From the NCBI GenBank assembly GCA_028277885.1, contig JANQFK010000039.1, positions 1 to 58,087 of the forward strand: a stretch of 58,087 nt of DNA, given 5' to 3'. The position numbers were made by a program, and so were the translations under genes. Position 1 is the first letter of the stretch. Each line of letters starts with the position of its first letter. The stretch comes from Myxococcota bacterium. Its GTDB lineage: Bacteria > Myxococcota_A > UBA9160 > UBA6930. Positions 7,338 to 16,113 of this stretch are shown here, piece by piece. The notes under the pieces were generated by a model, which saw only the letters and a list, made by a program, of their open reading frames with translations, was not told the origin of the DNA and made no database searches.

Positions 7338-9988
7338 CTCGCCTCCTCGCCGCAAACCCGCCGCACCGTCGCCACGAGCTCGGCGGCGCGGTAGGGCTTC
7401 TGGAGCACCGCCGCCGGGGGCTCCCCGCGGAACTCCGTGCGGCACTCCTCGGCAGGGTAGCCGGTGGAGAGGACCACGGGAGCGTCGGTGCACTTGCGCA
7501 GCTCGCGAAAGGTCTGGAAGCCGCTCCAGCCGGGCATGGTCAGGTCCAGCACGACGGCGCGCAGGTCGCGGCGGTGGGCCCGGGCCAGCTCCACCGCGCG
7601 CTCGCCGCTCTCGGCTCCCAGGACCTCGAAGCCCGCGGCGGCGAGCGCCCGGCGGGCGAGGCTGCGCACCGCGGGCTCGTCGTCCACCACCAGCACGGTT
7701 CCCGACGCCAGGCCCGCGGCCTCACCGCGGGCGGTGCTCCGGGGCTCGGCCCGGGCCTCCCCGGCCCCGGCGATCGGGAACAGCACCGCGATGCAGGTCC
7801 CCCGTCCGGGGCTCGAGTCCACGCGGATGGCACCGCCGTGGGCGGTCACGATGCCGAGCGTGGCGGCGAGGCCCAGGCCGCGGCCCTGGAACTTGGTGGA
7901 GAAGAACGGGTCGAAGATCCTGCGCCGGACGCTCTCGTCCATGCCCGCACCGGCGTCGCGCACCTCGAGCCAGACGAAGCGGCCCGGCCCCTCGGTGCAG
8001 TCGAGGTCCGCCTGGTCGAGGAACTCCCGGCTGGCCGCGCGCACGACGATGCGCACGCTGACGCCGCCTCCCTCCTCGCCGAGCGCCTCGGCGGCGTTGG
8101 TGAGCAGGTTCATGACCACCTGGCGGACCTGGGTGGCGTCGGCCCGGATCAGCGGCGGCTCGCGCACGAAGTCGTAGCGGACCGACACCCGCTTCGGGAG
8201 CGACGCTTCCATCAGGTGGATCATCTCGCGCACGAGGACCGAGAGGTCCACCGCCGTCCGCGCCACCTTGGCGCGGCCCGCGTAGGCGAGCATCTGGCGC
8301 GTGAGCTCGGCGGCCCGGGTCGCGGCGAGCTGGATCTGGACGAGGCTCTCCCGCCAGTCTCCGCTGCCGGGCGGCGACGAGAGCGCGAGATCCGCGTTGC
8401 CGAGGACGCCGACCAGGAGGTTGTTGAAGTCGTGGGCGATGCCGCCCGCCATCACGCCCAGGCTCTCGAGCTTCTGGGCCTGCTGGAGCTTCGCCTCGAT
8501 GCGCTCCCGGGCGGCCTCGGCCTCCTTGCCGGTGGTGACGTCGGTATGGGCGCCCAGGAGCCGCAGCGGCCGGCCGTCCTCGTCGCGCTCCACGATGGCG
8601 CCCCGTTGGAGCACCCAGCGGTAGGAGCCGTCCCCGGTTCGCAGACGGATCTCGCACTCGATGCGCGGCGTCTCGCCCCGCGCGTGGGCGGTGGCCGCCC
8701 GCATCGACAGCTCGCAGTCCTCGGGATGCACCAGGGAGCGCCAGGCCCCCGGGTTCCCGTCGAAGTCCTCGCGGCGATGGCCGAAGGAGTGGAGCCAGCG
8801 GTCGCTCACCTCCACGTGGTTCTCGACGAGGTCGCACTCGAACCAGCCCTCGGTCATCGAGTCGAGGGCGACGCGCAGGCGCGCCTCGCCGGCGCGCAGC
8901 TCCTCGCGAGCCCGCTCGCGCTCCTCGGCGAGGCGCTCCATGCGTCGGGAGCGGTGGGAGAGGGCGCCCATGGTGAAGACCACGTAGGCGGTGAACGCGA
9001 GCCCGCCGGCCAGCGCCCAGGTGGGCGTCCAGGTCCGGTACTCGGCGAGGGCCGCGGCGGTGGGCCGCAGCTGCACCCGCCAACGCCGTCCTCCCACCTC
9101 GAAGCCCTCGCTCAGCCCGAAGGAGGCGCGGGGCCTGCGACCCGGCGCCACCGGCAACCCACGGCTCTCGGCCGTCGTGCGTGCGGGCTCGGTGTGGAGC
9201 GCGAGGGCGGTGGCCGGATCCGTGACGTCGTACACCTCGATCGCGAAGGGGTCATTCGCGAACGCCGCGGTCGCGTCGCGCACCAGCTCGGCGACGCGGA
9301 AGACGCCGACGACGAGACCGAGGACGTCGCGTTGCCGGGCCCGGCCGGAATCGGGCCCGGTGCCGGGCCGGAAGGCCGGGTGGAAGGCGAGCACCGCGGG
9401 GCGGGCCTCGGCGTCCTGCACCAGCGCGATCGGCGCGCTGATCGAGGTCTCTCCCGTCTCGATGGCGCGCAGCAGCGCCCGCCGGCGCGCCGGCTCCGAG
9501 CCGACGTCGTAGCCGAGGGCGCCGCGGTTGGGCTCGAGGGGCTCGATGAAGCGCACCACGTAGTAGGTGTCGCGGGCGCGGGCCGGGATCCCGTCGCCGT
9601 CGGCGGAGCGCTCCCAGATGCGGCAGCCGGAATCTCCGCTGGCGAGGCAATCCGCCTCGTGGCGGTCACGCTCCGGCGCCCGAACGCGAGGGTTCCACGA
9701 GAGGGCCTCCAGGCCCGGGCTCGCGCGGGTGACGCTCCCGGCGGCGACCCGGAGCTTCTCGTGGGTCACGTCGCCCGAGCCCGCGAGGGAGGCCGCGACG
9801 GCGCCCACGGAGACGAGGCCGTCGGTGAGGCGATGCCGGATGGAGAGGGCCTCCTCGACGCCATGGGCCTCGATGTGGGCCTGGGCGGCGCGGTCCTCGG
9901 CGCGCAGCAGAGCCTGCCAGACCACCAGGCTGGCGATCACGCCGAAGGTGCCCGCGCTCCACTGCAGGGGCCCGAGCCAGGATCGCAT
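7334..9988 (-). CDS. CHASE-PAS hybrid sensor histidine kinase with C-terminal receiver
   Basis: 884 residues. Start chosen at the ATG preceded by AGGGAGCTC rather than a further in-frame start 36 bases upstream. Order: TM1 (about 5-28); periplasmic CHASE domain (about 70-240, with YYVVRFIEPLEPN and GYDVGSEPARR); TM2 (about 310-333); a short coiled stretch; PAS/PAC (about 360-485); HisKA with H519 in GGIAHDFNNLL; HATPase with the N-box VMNLLTNAAEAL, DAGAGM and GLGLAATLGIV; and a receiver domain with D815 in VVLDLTMPG and the conserved Lys in QKPY. It should sense a small extracellular ligand and phosphorelay internally. No separate response regulator or Hpt protein is adjacent. The downstream P-II-like gene is coupled by a four-base overlap. 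Confidence 0.93.
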   Translation of the reverse strand: MRSWLGPLQWSAGTFGVIASLVVWQALLRAEDRAAQAHIEAHGVEEALSIRHRLTDGLVSVGAVAASLAGSGDVTHEKLRVAAGSVTRASPGLEALSWNPRVRAPERDRHEADCLASGDSGCRIWERSADGDGIPARARDTYYVVRFIEPLEPNRGALGYDVGSEPARRRALLRAIETGETSISAPIALVQDAEARPAVLAFHPAFRPGTGPDSGRARQRDVLGLVVGVFRVAELVRDATAAFANDPFAIEVYDVTDPATALALHTEPARTTAESRGLPVAPGRRPRASFGLSEGFEVGGRRWRVQLRPTAAALAEYRTWTPTWALAGGLAFTAYVVFTMGALSHRSRRMERLAEERERAREELRAGEARLRVALDSMTEGWFECDLVENHVEVSDRWLHSFGHRREDFDGNPGAWRSLVHPEDCELSMRAATAHARGETPRIECEIRLRTGDGSYRWVLQRGAIVERDEDGRPLRLLGAHTDVTTGKEAEAARERIEAKLQQAQKLESLGVMAGGIAHDFNNLLVGVLGNADLALSSPPGSGDWRESLVQIQLAATRAAELTRQMLAYAGRAKVARTAVDLSVLVREMIHLMEASLPKRVSVRYDFVREPPLIRADATQVRQVVMNLLTNAAEALGEEGGGVSVRIVVRAASREFLDQADLDCTEGPGRFVWLEVRDAGAGMDESVRRRIFDPFFSTKFQGRGLGLAATLGIVTAHGGAIRVDSSPGRGTCIAVLFPIAGAGEARAEPRSTARGEAAGLASGTVLVVDDEPAVRSLARRALAAAGFEVLGAESGERAVELARAHRRDLRAVVLDLTMPGWSGFQTFRELRKCTDAPVVLSTGYPAEECRTEFRGEPPAAVLQKPYRAAELVATVRRVCGEEAR

Positions 9989-10023
9989 TCCGGAGCTCCC
10001 TGAGCCTCTTGGGGGGACGCGCA

Positions 10024-10029
10024 ACGATA
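10024..10029 (-). promoter_or_regulatory. TANNNT -10-like element for histidine kinase
   Basis: TATCGT on the minus strand, predicting a start about seven bases on and a leader of roughly 29 bases that contains the AGGGAG ribosome site of the kinase gene. No -35 recognised. Confidence 0.3.
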
Positions 10030-10064
10030 GCGGGTCCGCCTCGCCGAGCGAGGGCCGAGCCGGC

Positions 10065-11246
10065 CTACTCGAAGGGCGCGCCCTCCCGGATCGCGCGGCG
10101 CCACTTCATGACGAGCCGGGGGCGGTTGAAGCCGAGCACGCCGACCACCCGTCCCTCCCGTCCGTAGAGCTGCACGAAGCGGCGCTCCTCGAGGGAGCCG
10201 TCGACCAGGCGCACCTCGTCGCCCGGCCGCGCGCGACCGGCGAACTGGATCTTCACGCCGTACTGATCGGACCAGAAGTACGGGACCGGGGCGTAGGGCT
10301 CGCCGGCATCGGGGCCGTCGAGCAGCCGGTCCACGGCGGCGTCGGCCTGCTCGGTGGCGTTGGTCCAGTGCTCGATGCGCATGGTCTCGCCGAACAGCGG
10401 GTTCGGCCAGCGCGCCACGTCGCCCGCGGCCACCACCCCCGGGGCGGCGGCGCAGCGGGCGTCGCACACGACCCCGTCGTCGAGCTCGAGCCCGGAGCCC
10501 TCGAGCCAGGCCGTCTCCGGCGCCACGCCGACGCCCACCACGACGAGGTCCGCGGCCAGGCGCGCGCCGTCCTCGAGCACGACCCCTTCCACCCGGCCCG
10601 ATCCCTCGAAGCGGCTCACTCCCACGCCGCAGCGCAGGTCGACGCCCTGCTCGCGGTGGAGCTCGGCCAGGTACTTGCCCGTCTCCGCGCCGAGGGAGCG
10701 CTCCAGCGGCACCGGGAGGGCCTCGACGAGGGAGACCTCGCACCCGAGGCTGCGGGCGCTGGCCGCGACCTCGGCGCCGATGAAGCCGGCGCCCACCACG
10801 CAGACGCGCGCGCCCGCCGCGAGGGCGGCACGGATCGCCAGCGCGTCGTCGAGGGTGCGCAGGACGTGGATGCCGTCGAGGTCCGGCGTCCCCGGCAGCC
10901 GCCGCGGCGCGGCCCCGGTGGCGATCACCACCCCGTCGCCGGCCACCCGGCTGCCGTCGGCGAGACGCACCTCCCGGCTCGCCGCGTCGAAGCCGCTGGC
11001 CCGCATCCCGAGCCGCCAGTCGACCTCGAGGGCGTCCCAGCGCTCGGGCTTGCAGAGCGCGGTCTGCTCGGCCTCCCAGCGGCCGGTCAGGATCTCCTTC
11101 GAGAGCGGCGGCCGGTCGTAGGGCCGGTGGCTCTCGGCGCCGACGGCGACGATGCGGCCGTCGAAGCCCCGGCGGCGCAGCGCCTCCACGGCGCGCAGCC
11201 CCGCCAGGGAGGCGCCCACCACCACCACGGATCCCAGCCCGCTCAT
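10065..11246 (-). CDS. FAD/NAD(P)-dependent ferredoxin/rubredoxin reductase-type oxidoreductase
   Basis: 393 residues. Two dinucleotide-binding folds are seen: VVVGASLAGLRAVEALR at the N-terminus for FAD, and VVGAGFIGAEVAASARSLG near residue 150 for NAD(P)H. The motif ESHRPYDRPPLSKEIL is characteristic of the ferredoxin-reductase class (BphA4/PdR-like) flavoproteins, as is VVAAGDVARWPNP near residue 275. A C-terminal reductase dimerisation domain follows. Such enzymes pass electrons from NAD(P)H to a 2Fe-2S ferredoxin serving a P450 or dioxygenase; none is beside it. It begins four bases after murA stops, so it is probably in that operon, although functional linkage to murA is not evident. 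No Shine-Dalgarno is obvious. Confidence 0.92.
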   Translation of the reverse strand: MSGLGSVVVVGASLAGLRAVEALRRRGFDGRIVAVGAESHRPYDRPPLSKEILTGRWEAEQTALCKPERWDALEVDWRLGMRASGFDAASREVRLADGSRVAGDGVVIATGAAPRRLPGTPDLDGIHVLRTLDDALAIRAALAAGARVCVVGAGFIGAEVAASARSLGCEVSLVEALPVPLERSLGAETGKYLAELHREQGVDLRCGVGVSRFEGSGRVEGVVLEDGARLAADLVVVGVGVAPETAWLEGSGLELDDGVVCDARCAAAPGVVAAGDVARWPNPLFGETMRIEHWTNATEQADAAVDRLLDGPDAGEPYAPVPYFWSDQYGVKIQFAGRARPGDEVRLVDGSLEERRFVQLYGREGRVVGVLGFNRPRLVMKWRRAIREGAPFE

Positions 11247-11250
11247 GCGC

Positions 11251-12570
11251 TCACGTCCGGCGGATGTCGGCTCCGAGGGAGCGCAGCCGCTCGTCGACGG
11301 CCTCGTAGCCGCGATCGACCTGGTGGGCGTTCATGATCACCGAGCGGCCCCGGGCGCACAGCGCCGCCGCGATGAGCGCCATCCCGGCGCGGATGTCCGG
11401 CGAGGTGAGGGTGTCGCCCTGGAGCCGGGTGGGTCCGTTCACGATGGCGCGGTGGGGATCGCAGAGGATCACGCGGCCCCCCATGGCGATCAGCCGGTCC
11501 ACGAAGAACAGGCGGTTCTCGAAGAGCTTCTCGTGGATCAGCACCGTGCCCCGGGACTGGGTGGCGAGCACCAGCGCGATGGAGGTGAGGTCGCTCGGGA
11601 AGCCCGGCCAGGGCGCGTCGTCCACCTTGGGGATGGCGCCGTCGAGATCGTCCTGGATCACGAGCTCCTGCTTGCCCGGCACCGAGAGCGCGCGGCCTTC
11701 GAGCTCGGTCTCGACCCCGAGGCGGGCGAAGACCATGCGCAGCATGCGCAGGTCGTCGGGCTCCACGTCGCGCAGCGTGAGCTCGCCGCCCGTCATGGCG
11801 GCGATGGCGACCAGGGAGCCGATCTCGATGTGGTCGGGCCCGATGCGGTGGCGCGCCGGGCGCAGCGCGTCGACGCCCTCGATCTCGAGCATGTTGCTCC
11901 CGATGCCCGAGATGCGCGCCCCCATGGCGTTCAGGAAGTTGCACAGCCCCCGGACGTGGGGCTCCGACGCCGCGTTGGCGATGCGCGTGTGCCCCTCGGC
12001 GACCGCGGCGGCCATCACCGCGTTCTCGGTCGCCATCACGCTCTGCTCGTCGAGGAAGATGTCGGTGCCCTGGAAGCGGCCCTCGAGGGCGAGGTGGTAC
12101 TGCCGCTCGCGGGTCTCGACCCGCGCGCCGAGGCGCCGCAGCGCCATCAGGTGCGTGTCGATGCGTCGGCGCCCGATCCGGTCGCCGCCGGGCCGCGGCA
12201 GCACCGCCCGGCCGGTGCGCGCGAGCAGGCCCGGCGCGAGCAGGAAGGAGCCGCGGATGGTGCGCGCCAGGTCGCGGCTCGGCAGCCGGTCGCTCAGCCC
12301 GGCGGTGTGGATGCGCAGGGTGTGGCCGCCGTCCTCGCTCCCCACGATCACGCCGACGTCGCTCAGCATCTCGAGGAGGGTGGTGACGTCGCGGATGCAC
12401 GGGACGTTCTCGAGGATGCTCTCCCCGGACGCGAGCAGCGTGGCGCACAGCGCGGGCAGCGCCTCGTTCTTGTTGCCCGCCGGGGTGATCTCGCCCTCGA
12501 CGGGACGACCGCCTTCGACGACGAAGCAGTCGTCGGGACCCGAGCCGCTCGGAATCGCGCTTTCGTTCAT
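11251..12570 (-). CDS. murA: UDP-N-acetylglucosamine 1-carboxyvinyltransferase, with Asp at the fosfomycin-target position
   Basis: 439 residues, close to the usual 420-440. MurA transfers enolpyruvate from PEP to UDP-GlcNAc, the first committed step of peptidoglycan synthesis. Seen: an N-terminal [16 protein letters not shown] (family AGNKNAALP), [16 protein letters not shown], and a duplicated inside-out alpha/beta-barrel pattern. The loop normally reading PGGCxIGxRP with catalytic Cys115 of the E. coli enzyme here reads [10 protein letters not shown], with Asp130. In mycobacterial and chlamydial MurA the same Cys-to-Asp change is known to keep activity while giving fosfomycin insensitivity, so that is the expectation. 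It could be a secondary MurA paralogue; the window cannot tell. The start at 12570 matches the family N-terminus. Confidence 0.92.
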   Translation of the reverse strand: MNESAIPSGSGPDDCFVVEGGRPVEGEITPAGNKNEALPALCATLLASGESILENVPCIRDVTTLLEMLSDVGVIVGSEDGGHTLRIHTAGLSDRLPSRDLARTIRGSFLLAPGLLARTGRAVLPRPGGDRIGRRRIDTHLMALRRLGARVETRERQYHLALEGRFQGTDIFLDEQSVMATENAVMAAAVAEGHTRIANAASEPHVRGLCNFLNAMGARISGIGSNMLEIEGVDALRPARHRIGPDHIEIGSLVAIAAMTGGELTLRDVEPDDLRMLRMVFARLGVETELEGRALSVPGKQELVIQDDLDGAIPKVDDAPWPGFPSDLTSIALVLATQSRGTVLIHEKLFENRLFFVDRLIAMGGRVILCDPHRAIVNGPTRLQGDTLTSPDIRAGMALIAAALCARGRSVIMNAHQVDRGYEAVDERLRSLGADIRRT

Positions 12571-12592
12571 GGAGCTCCCCCCGGACCCGAAC

Positions 12593-13264
12593 CTAGCGGA
12601 GTCTCCGCGACGTCTCCTCCCAGCTCCCCGCGGGCGAGCGGAAGGTGAGCAGCCGTCGCGAGGTGCGCACCGTCGCCAGGTTCGCGCTGGCATCGATGGC
12701 CTCGATCCGCTCCTGGAGACGCACCGAGCGCTCGACGAAGCCGTTCACGAAGGGCGAGAGGCCGATCGCGGTGCGGCTGGTCACGACCACGCCCACGTTG
12801 TTGCCGATCCGCGCGGCGCGCACCGACTCCGTCGGTCCCAGGCTCCGCTCCAGCAGCCTGCCGATGGACGTGACGAAGCCGAGCACGCGCTTCCGGGTGA
12901 GGACCATCGCCACGCGGTCTCCCAGCAGCACCTCCTCGGGCGGACGCTCGCCGTGGCGGTAGCGCGTCTGCTGCCAGGAGCCGGAGCCCACCCCGACCAC
13001 CAGGATGCGGCGGTCCGTGATCGCGGCCCCGACGCGACCGCTCGCGTCGTGGTAGAGCAGGCGCTCGCCGATCTCGAGCCGCTCCCGGGGCCCGCCTCCT
13101 CCCAGGGCGTCGAGGGCCACGAGCTCGCCGTCGAGGAGCACGATCTGGAGGACGTCGTCGATGGGCACCTCGCCCGGGGTGCTGCGCCGCTGGGCGGGGG
13201 CGGCGCTCGCCGCGAGGGCGACCGCGAGCCCGACGAGCAGGGGAAGCCGGAAGGAGCGAGGCAT
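12593..13264 (-). CDS. Exported protein of unknown function
   Basis: 223 residues from ATG at 13264; a GTG 18 bases further upstream is in frame but would put charged residues before the signal peptide. The N-terminus has a clear signal peptide (Arg, then a Leu/Val/Ala core, cleavage near APAQ). The mature part is beta-rich with repeated short strands: [30 protein letters not shown] and [10 protein letters not shown]. Each has the pattern of a variable residue, Thr, Ser or Asp, then Arg and an aliphatic strand, at roughly 40-residue spacing. This suggests a small repeat or propeller-like fold of four to five blades. I do not recognise a named family. It lies 22 bases upstream of murA on the same strand. 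Confidence 0.75.
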   Translation of the reverse strand: MPRSFRLPLLVGLAVALAASAAPAQRRSTPGEVPIDDVLQIVLLDGELVALDALGGGGPRERLEIGERLLYHDASGRVGAAITDRRILVVGVGSGSWQQTRYRHGERPPEEVLLGDRVAMVLTRKRVLGFVTSIGRLLERSLGPTESVRAARIGNNVGVVVTSRTAIGLSPFVNGFVERSVRLQERIEAIDASANLATVRTSRRLLTFRSPAGSWEETSRRLR

Positions 13265-13316
13265 CTTCGGAGGGTACCCCACGGCTCGCCGGGGGCCCGG
13301 AGCGCGCGCGGGCTCG

Positions 13317-13844
13317 TCAGCGTCCCCGGGCGAGGAGTGCGTCGATCCGTTCCGGCTCGAAGCCGCGCACCAGGGTGCCGTCGATCTCCACCACGGGGAT
13401 CGTGGCGCGCCCGGCCTTGCGCACCAGCTCGTCCCGGTGGCCCGGGCTCGCGTCGACGTCCTTCTCGACGTAGGCGACGCCCCGGTCGTCGAGGTGGGCC
13501 AGGGTCTTGCGACACCAGCCGCACCAGGGCGCGGTGTAGACCACCACCGTGGGCGTCGGCGCGAGGGGCCGGCGGCGCGGCCTCTCCCTCCGCGGCCTGG
13601 CGTCCTCCCGCGGCTGCGCCCGCTCGGGCTTCGGCGGTCGCACCACCTCGATCCGCACCGCGGCGCCGCGCCGCTCCGCCGGAACCGCCTCCAGGCTCTG
13701 CACGAAGTGCAGGTTTCCCGAGGCGTCCGTGTAGCGGTAGAAGACGCGTCGGGTCGTCTCGGCGGCGGGCTCGGCGAGGGCGGCCCCGGCGCAGCCGACG
13801 AGCAGCACGGCGAGGGCGAGGGCTCTTCCGATCCGACCGGCCAT
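13317..13844 (-). CDS. Exported DUF4124-glutaredoxin fusion
   Basis: 175 residues. A signal peptide (about 1-24) is followed by a DUF4124 segment (VFYRYTDASGNLHFVQSL), an Arg/Pro-rich linker (about 70-95), and a glutaredoxin fold with the redox motif YTAPWCGWCRK near residue 105 and the cis-Pro region ATIPVVEIDG. The CGWC active site outside the cytoplasm suggests a thiol-disulfide role in the periplasm; the partner is unknown. DUF4124 is an exported domain often joined to glutaredoxin-like or transglycosylase domains. Same-strand neighbours are the MATE exporter upstream and the unknown exported protein downstream. Confidence 0.88.
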   Translation of the reverse strand: MAGRIGRALALAVLLVGCAGAALAEPAAETTRRVFYRYTDASGNLHFVQSLEAVPAERRGAAVRIEVVRPPKPERAQPREDARPRRERPRRRPLAPTPTVVVYTAPWCGWCRKTLAHLDDRGVAYVEKDVDASPGHRDELVRKAGRATIPVVEIDGTLVRGFEPERIDALLARGR

Positions 13845-13880
13845 GTTCCTGCATCGGCCGGCCGGAGCGGCGGGCTGAGG

Positions 13881-15233
13881 TCAGCCCAGCGGAGCCCGGC
13901 CCACGCCGGGCCAGACCCGCGCGGCTCCCAGGCCCCCGCGCAGGGCGTTCCAGCCCAGGGTCACCCCCCAGATCCAGGCCAGCGCGGCGGGGGACGCGGT
14001 GTCGAGGGCGAGCAGCCCCGCCACCCCGATGCCCGTGGAGAGCAGCATGACGTTGCGCAGGTAGGCGTAGTCCTCGGTGCCGAAGTGGATGCCGTCCGTC
14101 GCGAAGGCGAGGGCGCTCAGCGGGAGGGCGAGGGTGGCGGCGAGCCAGGCGCTGCGGAACAGCTCCCTCGCCTCGACGGGCACGAGCAGGAAGCCGATGC
14201 CCTCGCGGGTGGCGAGCAGCACGAGCATCAACACGACGCCGGTGGCGAGCCCCCAGCCGCAGGCCAGGAGCGCCACCCGGCGCGCGTCCGCGACCCGGCC
14301 GGCGCCCCGGAAGAAGCCCACCAGGCTCTGGGCCGAGAACGCCCAGGAGTCGAGCAGGAAGGCGGTGAGGAGCCAGACCTGCCGGATGCCCTGGTGGGCG
14401 GCCCCGGCCTCGGCGCCGGCCAGGGTGGCGGCGCGCGTGGCGAGCACGATGAAGGTGAGCAGCGCGGCCGTGCGCAGCACGATGTCGCGTCCGGTGACCA
14501 GCAGGCGCGTGGCCCCGCGCAGGCTCGGGCGCGCCAGGCCTCCCATGCGCTGCTCCACGAAGCCGAGGGTCAGGGCCACGCCCAGCCACTGGCTCACCGT
14601 GGTCGCCCAGGCGGCCCCGGCGAGGCCCAGCGCGGGGAACGGGCCCGGGCCGAAGATCAGCAGCGGATCGAGGACGACGTTGAGGGCGTTCATCGCGAGG
14701 GCGACGACCAGGGGCGAGCGCATGTCCTGGAGGCCGCGCAGCGCTCCCGCCCCCGCCATGGCGATCACCACCGCCGGCGCGCCGAGCAGGCGGATCGCCA
14801 GATAGGCGACGGCGTCGTCGTGGACGTCGGCCCGCGCGCCCATGAAGCGCGCCACGCCGTCGAGGAGCGGCCAGGCGCACACCGCCATGGCGGTGCCCAG
14901 CAGCGCGGCGAGGGTGAGGGCGCGCACCGTGGCCTCGCGCTGCTCCTCCGGGCGTCCCGCGCCCGCGAGGCGCGCGACCTCGGTCTGGGTCCCGATGCCG
15001 ATGAAGTTGAACACCCAGAACACACCGGAGAGGACCGAGACGCCCACGCCCAGGGCCGCGGCCGGCGCCGCGCCGAGCCGCGCCACGAAGGCGGTGTCGA
15101 CCACGCCCGTGAGGGGCTCCGCCACGAGGGAGAGCAGCACCGGGAGGGTGAGGCCGACCAGCGTGCGGTGGGGTCGCACGAGGAACGGATGCGGCGCGGC
15201 CCCGTCGACGGTCTCCCTCGCTTCCGAAGCCAC
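13881..15233 (-). CDS. MATE family efflux transporter
   Basis: 450 residues from a GTG preceded by GGGAGG five bases away; upstream in-frame sequence is Pro/Arg-rich and not family-like. About twelve hydrophobic segments in two six-helix halves. The family hallmark in helix 1 (LTLPVLLSLVAEPLTGVVDT) and AAALGVGVSVLSGVFWVFNF fit DinF-type MATE proteins, which exchange cations for drugs or metabolites across the inner membrane. First gene of the minus-strand series running to 7044. Divergent from the matrixin-like lipoprotein. Substrate not predictable. Confidence 0.93.
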   Translation of the reverse strand: MASEARETVDGAAPHPFLVRPHRTLVGLTLPVLLSLVAEPLTGVVDTAFVARLGAAPAAALGVGVSVLSGVFWVFNFIGIGTQTEVARLAGAGRPEEQREATVRALTLAALLGTAMAVCAWPLLDGVARFMGARADVHDDAVAYLAIRLLGAPAVVIAMAGAGALRGLQDMRSPLVVALAMNALNVVLDPLLIFGPGPFPALGLAGAAWATTVSQWLGVALTLGFVEQRMGGLARPSLRGATRLLVTGRDIVLRTAALLTFIVLATRAATLAGAEAGAAHQGIRQVWLLTAFLLDSWAFSAQSLVGFFRGAGRVADARRVALLACGWGLATGVVLMLVLLATREGIGFLLVPVEARELFRSAWLAATLALPLSALAFATDGIHFGTEDYAYLRNVMLLSTGIGVAGLLALDTASPAALAWIWGVTLGWNALRGGLGAARVWPGVGRAPLG

Positions 15234-15259
15234 GCCCGCCTCCCGCCTGGGTGGCGGGC

Positions 15260-15265
15260 AGCATA
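15260..15265 (-). promoter_or_regulatory. TANNNT -10-like element for MATE gene
   Basis: TATGCT on the minus strand, about 27 bases before the GTG; a start seven bases on would leave a 20-base leader carrying GGGAGG. Confidence 0.3.
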
Positions 15266-15351
15266 CCGCCGGGCTCCCCGGCTCCCGGGCTCTGCCCCCT
15301 GGGGGGATCCGTACCCTGCAGCGGCCGCGCACCTCCGGAGCAGGGGCGGTG

Positions 15352-15357
15352 TAGAAT
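15352..15357 (+). promoter_or_regulatory. TAGAAT -10-like element, possible leaderless start
   Basis: TAGAAT, nine bases before the ATG at 15367, with no Shine-Dalgarno between. Five of six bases match the sigma70 -10 consensus. A transcription start would fall within two or three bases of the ATG. Confidence 0.4.
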
Positions 15358-15366
15358 CAGTGCAAC

Positions 15367-16068
15367 ATGTGGCGCCTCTCCCCCAGTGCGGGAGCCCTGC
15401 TGCTGCTCCTCCTGCTCCTCCTCGCCTGCGCGCCCGGGGGCTCCACCCCCCTGCCGCCGCCGGACGTCGCTGCGCGGCCGCCGCTCCCCGAGGACTACCT
15501 GCGCCACGTCGCCTACGAGGTGCCGATCAACGAGCACGTGCTGCTGCGCTGGCCGGAGCGGGCCATGCCGCTGCGCGTCCACCTTCCGCCGCCTCCGGCG
15601 GGGCTGCTCACGGACCCCGACGCGGCCCGCGAGGCGGTCCGCCTCGGCGTGCTCGGCTGGTCCGACGTGGTGGCGCCGGGGCTGCCGAGCTTCGTCTTCG
15701 TCGACGACCCCGGCGAGGCCGACGTGCCGATCGTGTGGTCCGCGAAGCCCCGCGGCTGGTTCATCGCCTCGTGCAGCTACGAGATCGACGTGTTCAACCG
15801 GCGGCTCGACGTGAGCCACGTGCTCATCAGCGGTCGCTGGCGCGGCGGCGACGAGGCGCCGCTGCCGCAGCTCGAGGCCGCGGTGCTCCACGAGATCGGC
15901 CACGCCCTCGGGCTCACCGGCCACAGCCCGAGCCCCGGCGACGTGATGTACAAGTACGTCACCCACGAGACGCGGCCGGTGCTGAGCGAACGGGATCGCA
16001 GGACGCTCCAGGCGCTCTACTCGCGACCCAACGGCGCCCGCGTCCTCGGCGCCCGCACCATCCGCTAG
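15367..16068 (+). CDS. Matrixin-like zinc metalloprotease, probable lipoprotein
   Basis: 233 residues. The N-terminus is a lipoprotein signal peptide, a long Leu run ending LLLACAPGG, so the mature protein should be lipid-anchored from that Cys. The catalytic segment AAVLHEIGHALGLTGHS starts near residue 171: H175 and H179 bind zinc and E176 is the base, with a Met-turn-like DVMY downstream. The third His follows Gly with one extra residue compared with textbook HExxHxxGxxH, a variant often seen in bacterial matrixin-like proteins. The rest is an alpha/beta domain of about 100 residues upstream. Probably an exported protease acting in the envelope or outside; target unknown. Followed by the two-module repeat. 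Confidence 0.9.
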   Translation: MWRLSPSAGALLLLLLLLLACAPGGSTPLPPPDVAARPPLPEDYLRHVAYEVPINEHVLLRWPERAMPLRVHLPPPPAGLLTDPDAAREAVRLGVLGWSDVVAPGLPSFVFVDDPGEADVPIVWSAKPRGWFIASCSYEIDVFNRRLDVSHVLISGRWRGGDEAPLPQLEAAVLHEIGHALGLTGHSPSPGDVMYKYVTHETRPVLSERDRRTLQALYSRPNGARVLGARTIR

Positions 16069-16113
16069 GAGCGGCGCCCGGCCCGCCGGCCGGTGCGGGT
16101 GAGCCGGCCAGGA

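Noticed and set aside
13872..13887. GGGCTGA/TCAGCCC inverted repeat at MATE gene end
   Set aside because: The two arms leave only a two-base loop and the right arm begins with the stop codon; it is too short to call a terminator and matches the repeat family only in a GGCTGA block.
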